Assembly: GCA_949317995.1 (NCBI GenBank)
Contig: OX439051.1
Span: 45,883,250-45,947,249, forward strand
Direction of reading: 5' to 3'
Origin: Acholoe squamosa
Taxonomy: Eukaryota > Annelida > Polychaeta > Phyllodocida > Polynoidae
Length of the DNA: 64,000 nt
This document shows, piece after piece, positions 58,200 through 64,000 of this stretch. A program made the position numbers and the translations under genes. Position 1 is the first letter of the stretch. Each line of letters opens with the position of its first letter. The notes beneath the pieces are model-generated. The model saw only the letters and a program-made list of their open reading frames with translations, did no database searches and had not been told where the DNA came from.

Positions 58200-61106
58200 G
58201 TGTATAGCCGGGACGTTATAATGTCCGAACGGCTAGTACATGGGTTAGATAGCCTCGCGGAAGCTAACCCAGCAGGGCAATTAGTTGCCCAGGAGAATGG
58301 CAATGGATCATTAGTGCTCCAAACCCATTCGTACTCCCAAGATGCGGAATCTGCATCTTGGAGAGATCCCGAACCCCACTATAATGATAGTGAGGAAAAT
58401 CTACCAGACTCTGTACGACGTGAACAGTCCATACAGAGACAGGGTAACTTAATAGGCCAACAATCACTTGTTGACGAGTTAAGTAATTCGATGTTCGAAG
58501 TTGGTGGTAGTACTAATCCAGAACATCCGGCACCAATGCCAAAAAGGGTAACATTTGGAGAACTACCTTATAGATTACCCAGACCCGGACTACCAATATT
58601 AGATTACAGCGCTATAGATGGCGACTTAACCTATGCGGTACCGGAAGGTGAGGAATTTAAACGACCGGATGTCCTGTTGTTAAATGAAACCTATGTAACT
58701 TTGAACGAGAACCTAAATACCTTGGTCAAAGCTAAAGATGAAGTATTCCATGAAAAACTTCAGCTGAAAGAGGACCTGACTGGCATGCGAAGTGAATTCG
58801 AAGCCAGAAGGAGTGAGTACATGAAGGAACTCGAAAATGAAGAACTAAAACTTCAGAAAATGAGAAAGTCATTCAATAAAGAATATGACAATAGACACAT
58901 TCGTATCCAAACACACATAGATACGAACGATCAACTAAGTCTTGATAAGGCAAAATTCAAATCCGAAATATGCCATTATCAGAGCGAGTTAGAGAAATTG
59001 GAATTTCAGTGTAGTAAACAAGCTGAAGACAATGAAACCATCTGGGTAGGCATTATAGCTTACAATAAACAACTGGAGGAAGATAGACAGAAACTCACGA
59101 ATGAGCTTCAGGAATTGCAGACTACTGCAATAACCCTAGACAAATACGTAGAAGCCGCCCAACTGACTATAGGTACTATAGATCCAGCTGTGGTGTCTAC
59201 AATGTTGGGGAAAACATCCAAGGATACAACTCCAATTAGATACAACCCATTCGTTGATGACGGGGCTGATATGAATGTAGTATCCGGAATCTATAAGAAA
59301 CCGGATAATACCGCAGGTAATGGAAACGCACCTACACCAGCAACTCCTGTGCTGGATACAATAGGTCCGGCACCGCCAATACCAGATTTGAGTCATAAAA
59401 TTAAAGCGACTCACTATAGTGCAACTGGAGCTAACAATAATACACCCGTAGCACAACCGAGAGTACCAGGACCACCGAGACATATGTTAACACCACCTTC
59501 ATATTTCTCCCAACCTGGCCACAGTACACCAGCAGGTCCAAGATTACCGAACCCACCTTCGGGTCAAGGTAATGGTCCTAATGATGGACGTTTTCCAAGA
59601 CCAAACCCACCACAAAACAATGTTAACGGCGGTACGTACCAACCAAGAACAACTTCCTATGGATATAGATATAATTATAATCCGGCAGGAAGTAGTAATT
59701 ACCAAAATGGTAATAACTATAATCAGGGATGGAATCAAAATAATTCTTACCCTAGGTATGCATCTTCCGGAACAACTGGAAATGCTGGTTACAGTGGTGG
59801 ATGCCCTACCGGTTCATCCGGACACTATCCTAACAACGGTCCACCAGGAGGAAACCCTCCAGGCGGCCCAGGAGGATCCGGATCCGGAGGATCAGGATCG
59901 GGAGGAGATGGCAGGAAGCCAAACAGAAGAACTTCCATGCCTGCAGGGATGCAAACCATCTTTGATAGAAGCCAATGTATTCAAAACCTTGGCATTGACT
60001 GCTACCGAAAGGGAGCAGATGGCATGGAAGTCATGAACTGGAGCATGCGAGAAGCAGATAGACTACGCGGATGTAATAATCCGGCACGTAGACAGGCACG
60101 GATACCCCCTCCATATGATTCCAATGATCCATGGAAGGATAGGTATCAAGCTTTTGTCGACGAAGTCAATTGTAGTGGCTGGACAAAAGAAGAAGCTCTG
60201 CCCTATTTGATCTGTTGGTTGAATAAAGGTGGAAAAGTAGCCCTCAATCAATGGAGAGCAGCATACGGAATATACGGCACCTATGATCAATTGGTCGAAT
60301 GTGCCGCATACCTATTCGGATCAATCGTTAGAGAAGATCCATGGGTAAGCTTCAAGAAAAGGACACAGAAACCTAAAGAATCTCACAAGGTCTTTGGTTT
60401 GGAGCTACAGGACTTGCTATCAAAAGCGCGTCCGATTTGGGCTCATGACGATGACTGCTATCTACAAGAGTTGTTTATACAATTCTACAATGGATTGCGG
60501 GATCCAGATCTCAAACAAGTAGTTTGGGATTCTTAGAAGGATGACACTTCCTTCAGTGACCTGTTCATATCAATTGATGGACATGACATGAAGAAACAAT
60601 TGGTAGGTCTAGGACCTAACCCTGTAAGAGCAGCTCCGTTTCAATACGGAGGTACACCTGCTCCGATATATGAAACTTCCCAGTTAGCCCCGGTCGATTC
60701 TCATGAGGCTGATGAGGAGGATGAATATGTCTCCGATGAAAATGGAGAATATATTGGATCAGTCCAGGTAGCTGGAAAGTATTACCGACAGAAGCGGTAT
60801 AGGAAGGTACATTCGAGAGGAAGGGGAGGATCCATTGCTTGTAAAACAGCTTCTGGACCGACTCAATCTGGCAATGTAACCTCTACGGCGAAGCCAACTG
60901 TGGCAGCCGCTGTTGCTCCGACTAATATGATGGAAACATTAATAGCCGGATTAACAGAAGCTCTAAAGAGACCGAGAGTTGATAAATCTCAAAGGAGATG
61001 TTTCAGATGCCAGAAACTGGGGCATTACGCTCCCGAATGTATGGCTGAGAAACCTGTCCCTCGTAGACAGGAGGGTGTCTCTGGAATAAGTACAGAGGAA
61101 AACTAA
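58200..61106 (+). pseudogene. E5 gag (fossil)
   Basis: It has the same architecture as E2 gag: N-terminal region, about 110 residues of coiled coil (EVFHEKLQLKEDLTG and following), Pro-rich linker, Tyr/Asn/Gly-rich segment with GGSGSGGSGSGG, capsid (MQTIFDRSQCIQNLGIDCYR, YQAFVDEVNCSGWTKEEALP, YLFGSIVREDPWVSFKKR) and a CCHC knuckle (CFRCQKLGHYAPEC). The first 778 codons are one open frame. About one break. Confidence 0.85.
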
Positions 61107-61120
61107 GGAGGGGTCTCCCG

Positions 61121-64000
61121 ATGGGCAAAGAAGGGGATCCCAGTGACAAATCTTGCCATGATATCACCATCCGTGATGATAGTTCGCATGTAGTAGCAAA
61201 CTCGCCTAGCACCGAGGTGGTTGTATACACCCGGAAGGTTAGGGAAGCTGATATAACAGGTGCCACGGGAGCACAGGGGAAACCCAATATCAGTAACGAG
61301 GCAGGCGGCTATGCGTTAGCCAGGGTTGGTAGTGCCCACCTGCCCCCGTGTCATCCTTGTCTGGAATACCTGAAAGGATGTGGATCGACTCCTGGTGTGA
61401 ACAATGACGTTCCGATCATTACGGATATGCCCTCTGTTTTAAACGGAAGGCGGTGGTATGTTTGCCTTACTGTTAACGGAAGATCTGCCGAATTTCTCAT
61501 GGATACGGGAGCTAGCCACTCCTGTATCTCCAAGAGGCTCTATGATCTTATACCGGATGAACATGATACTCTCAAATCGGGAGGAAGTGCTCAGACGGCC
61601 GATGGCAGTACCTTGCAGACGTATGGTAGAACTTGTGTGAAGCTACAATTGGATGGAGTACATGACTATGTCATGAGCGCCACCGTTGCGGATATAGCAG
61701 ATGAGGGGATACTCGGGTTGGATTTCGCATCCCTGTATGGAGTTGTGTTGGAACCCCAATCAGGAGTGTTGAGTGTGAAATACCCGTATCCTGTAAAGGT
61801 TAGATGTGTACTGAGACAAGTGAGCAGTATGGCTAGTGTAGCACACACTGTGCGAATCCCTCCGGGAGTAGCCTGTGATGTGCTAGTAAGAAGTGATCCT
61901 GCAATGCGCAATAAGCCTGCAGTGATAGAACTGGATGTAGCTACTCTGTCAAGTATCGGATTAATATCTGTAGACACTATCGTAGCAAATGCGTCCTGGT
62001 CGGTAGTACCTGTCTCTAATACTGGAAACAGTACTATCTATTTGAAAAAGGGACAAGTTTTTGGAAACGTGACCCTTTCGGAAACTGTACCGGATAGTAA
62101 GTTAAACTTACAAAAGGTAACAGGAAATGATGAAATTTCAGAAGACTTACTCAAGTTGTATGAAGAAACTTCATTAGAAGATCCGGAACAACGGAAAGAG
62201 TTCTATGATATGCTCTGTCAGTATATGACTGCCTTTGCCAAACCTGGTGAGAAACTAGGTACGACAAATAAGGTAGTACATAAAATAGATACTGGAGATG
62301 TGGAACCCTTTAAAATACCGTATAGACGGTTACCTTTAGCAAAAAAAAAAAGTAGCTGAAGAGGAAATAAACAAGATGTTGGAACAGGATGTAATAATCC
62401 CTTCCAATAGCCCATGGAGTAGTCCTGTGTGTATGGTAACGAAGAAAGACGGTACTATCCGCTTTTGCATAGACTACAGGAAGCTGAATGGAGTAACGAA
62501 AAAGAATTCGTATCCATTACCGAGAATAGACGAAACCATTGACTCCTAAGGAGGAAACAGTTGGTTTTGTACCCTAGACTTGCAATCAGGCTACTGGCAA
62601 GTAGGGATGAATCCTTCAGATATGGAGAAAACTGCATTTCCGAGTCATATTGGATTATTCCAATATAACGTAATGCCGTTTGGTTTGTGCAATGCACCAG
62701 CAACATTTGAAGCAATGATGGAAACAATCCTAAGTGATTTATTGTGGAAAAGATGTCTTGTATACCTTGACGATGTCATAGTCTTCGGAAAAACATTCGA
62801 AGAGTGTTCTAATAACCTAAAAATGGTACTAGAACGTATTATCTCTAATGGTCTCAAATTGAAACCTAAGAAATGCCACATGTTTAGAAAGTCCATAAAT
62901 TATTTGGGCCGCATCATTAGTGATGAAGGAATAAAAGCTGATCCGGAGAAAATCGAATCAGTTACGAATTGGAATAGACCTAAAACACCCAAAGAAGTGA
63001 GGTCCTTTTTAGGATTCTGTTCCTATTATAGGGAATTTATTCCGAATTATTCAAGAGTCAGTTACCCATTACAAGCAATAGCTAACTGGACTCCAGGAAG
63101 TACCAAGGAGAAATTTCCTTGGACGCATGAACAGGAATCTGCTTTTCAAAAGCTGAAATACCTGTTCACGAGTACTCCGGTATTACAATATCCGAATGAA
63201 ACGGATCATTTCATACTGGATACTGATGCTAGTAATGATAGCATTGGTGCAGCTCTCTCGCAAGTCCAAAATGGGAGAGAGGTACCTATCGCCTTTGCCA
63301 GCAATACACTGAGCAAAACTCAGCGCAATTACTGCACAACCAAAAGAGAGTTGTTAGCAGTAGTCGTATATACTAAGAAGTTCAAACATTTTCTATGGGG
63401 AATGAACTTTACTTTACGTACGGATCACTCCTCTTTAAGATGGCTACTGAACTACCGAGATGCTGAAGGAATGTTGGGCCGATGGTTAGCCCATCTATCA
63501 GAATATGGGCTTGAACATCACCAGATTCAGCATAGACCTGGAGTGAAGCATTTAAATGCTGATGCTTTATCTCGAATACCAATCCGGAAATGTGATAATC
63601 CGGATTGTACTGATTGTGGAGCTCATAGGGCAGTGTTAGCAGGGATTCGAAGACCATTCGAACCCCTAGTTGCCAGTATACTGGATTTGTCTATGGATCA
63701 CATACGACGTTTCCAGGAAGCTGACTCGATAACTGCGCAGCTACTGCAATTAGTACCAAAGGGTATACGTCCAGTTAGACCTGAGGTCTCTCTGGAAAAT
63801 CGAGAAATGAGAAGGTTTCTTGCTCAATGGACCGAGCTTGAAGTCCGGAAAGGCGTGTTATACCGTTGGAAGCCATGTAATAATGGTGAGAAAATCATGC
63901 ACGTGGTGATACCACATGCCATGAGACATGACATTATGTACTTCTGTCATGGACATCGGACCAGTGGTCATTTCGGAAGGAAACGCTCGTTAGCACGACT
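61121..64000 (+). pseudogene. E5 pol: protease, RT, RNase H, start of integrase (fossil)
   Basis: Protease with FLMDTGASHSC and ILGLDFASLYG, RT with [23 protein letters not shown] and CLVYLDDVIVFGK, RNase H with LDTDASNDSIGAAL and RTDHSSLRWLL, the CDNPDCTDCG linker and the integrase zinc block (CHGHRTSGHFG) at the window edge. Very close to E2. A few breaks. Confidence 0.85.

Larger units (their letters stand above)
57800..64000 (+). mobile_element. Ty3/Gypsy element E5 (relative of E2), inserted in the B2 LTR, runs off the window
   Basis: Plus-strand element with 5' LTR at 57800-58174, primer site at 58176-58188, gag and pol up to the start of integrase at the window end. It is very close to E2 in LTR, gag and pol. 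The third gene and the 3' LTR, if present, lie outside. About four breaks are visible. Confidence 0.9.

Overview
The window looks like repeat-dense DNA from an invertebrate animal. I see no convincing host gene, no rRNA and no CRISPR array. The lineage cannot be fixed from the sequence. The content (Ty3/Gypsy elements primed by tRNA-His, an envelope-bearing Gypsy lineage, a DIRS-like element, a Jockey/CR1-type LINE, MITEs) fits a metazoan. About 90% of the bases belong to elements inserted into one another.

Layout, left block (1-38.5 kb). An old DIRS-like element (1-302, resuming at 36134) was split by a long minus-strand Gypsy element, E1 (303-36133, 5-bp flanking duplication AATAT). E1 was itself hit by E3 (1124-21938), by the shortened copy E4 (31115-34414, duplication AGGG) and by a 604-bp non-coding insert (29375-29978, duplication GGGGTAGGT). 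E3 was hit by a 5'-truncated LINE (3741-5341) and by the young element E2 (7317-20166, duplication CCAC). LTR divergence by eye agrees with this order: about 4-5% for E1 and E3, about 1% for E2. E-type elements carry gag, then protease-RT-RNase H-integrase, then a third gene downstream of pol behind its own CRE-containing upstream region.

The DIRS-like reverse transcriptase is also interrupted by a non-coding TRIM-like element (36481-37509). Its two identical 252-bp terminal repeats each contain a complete tRNA-like Pol III unit. Its primer-binding site is complementary to the 3' end of that same tRNA. This apparent self-supplied primer is the most unusual thing in the window.

Layout, right block (38.5-64 kb). 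A second Gypsy lineage is present as an old copy, B1 (38965-44104), which contains a solo LTR of the E3 family (40573-40983) and an unclassified 1.3-kb insert. B1 was hit by B2 (44105 to beyond 57799), an errantivirus-like element with gag, pol, an unrecognised 198-codon gene, an envelope-like gene resembling baculovirus/errantivirus F proteins, and an antisense open frame near its 3' LTR. B2's 5' LTR was hit by E5 (57800 to the window end), a plus-strand relative of E2.

The LTR elements are treated as fossils. Most look broken in several places; only their parts, ends and relative ages are given.
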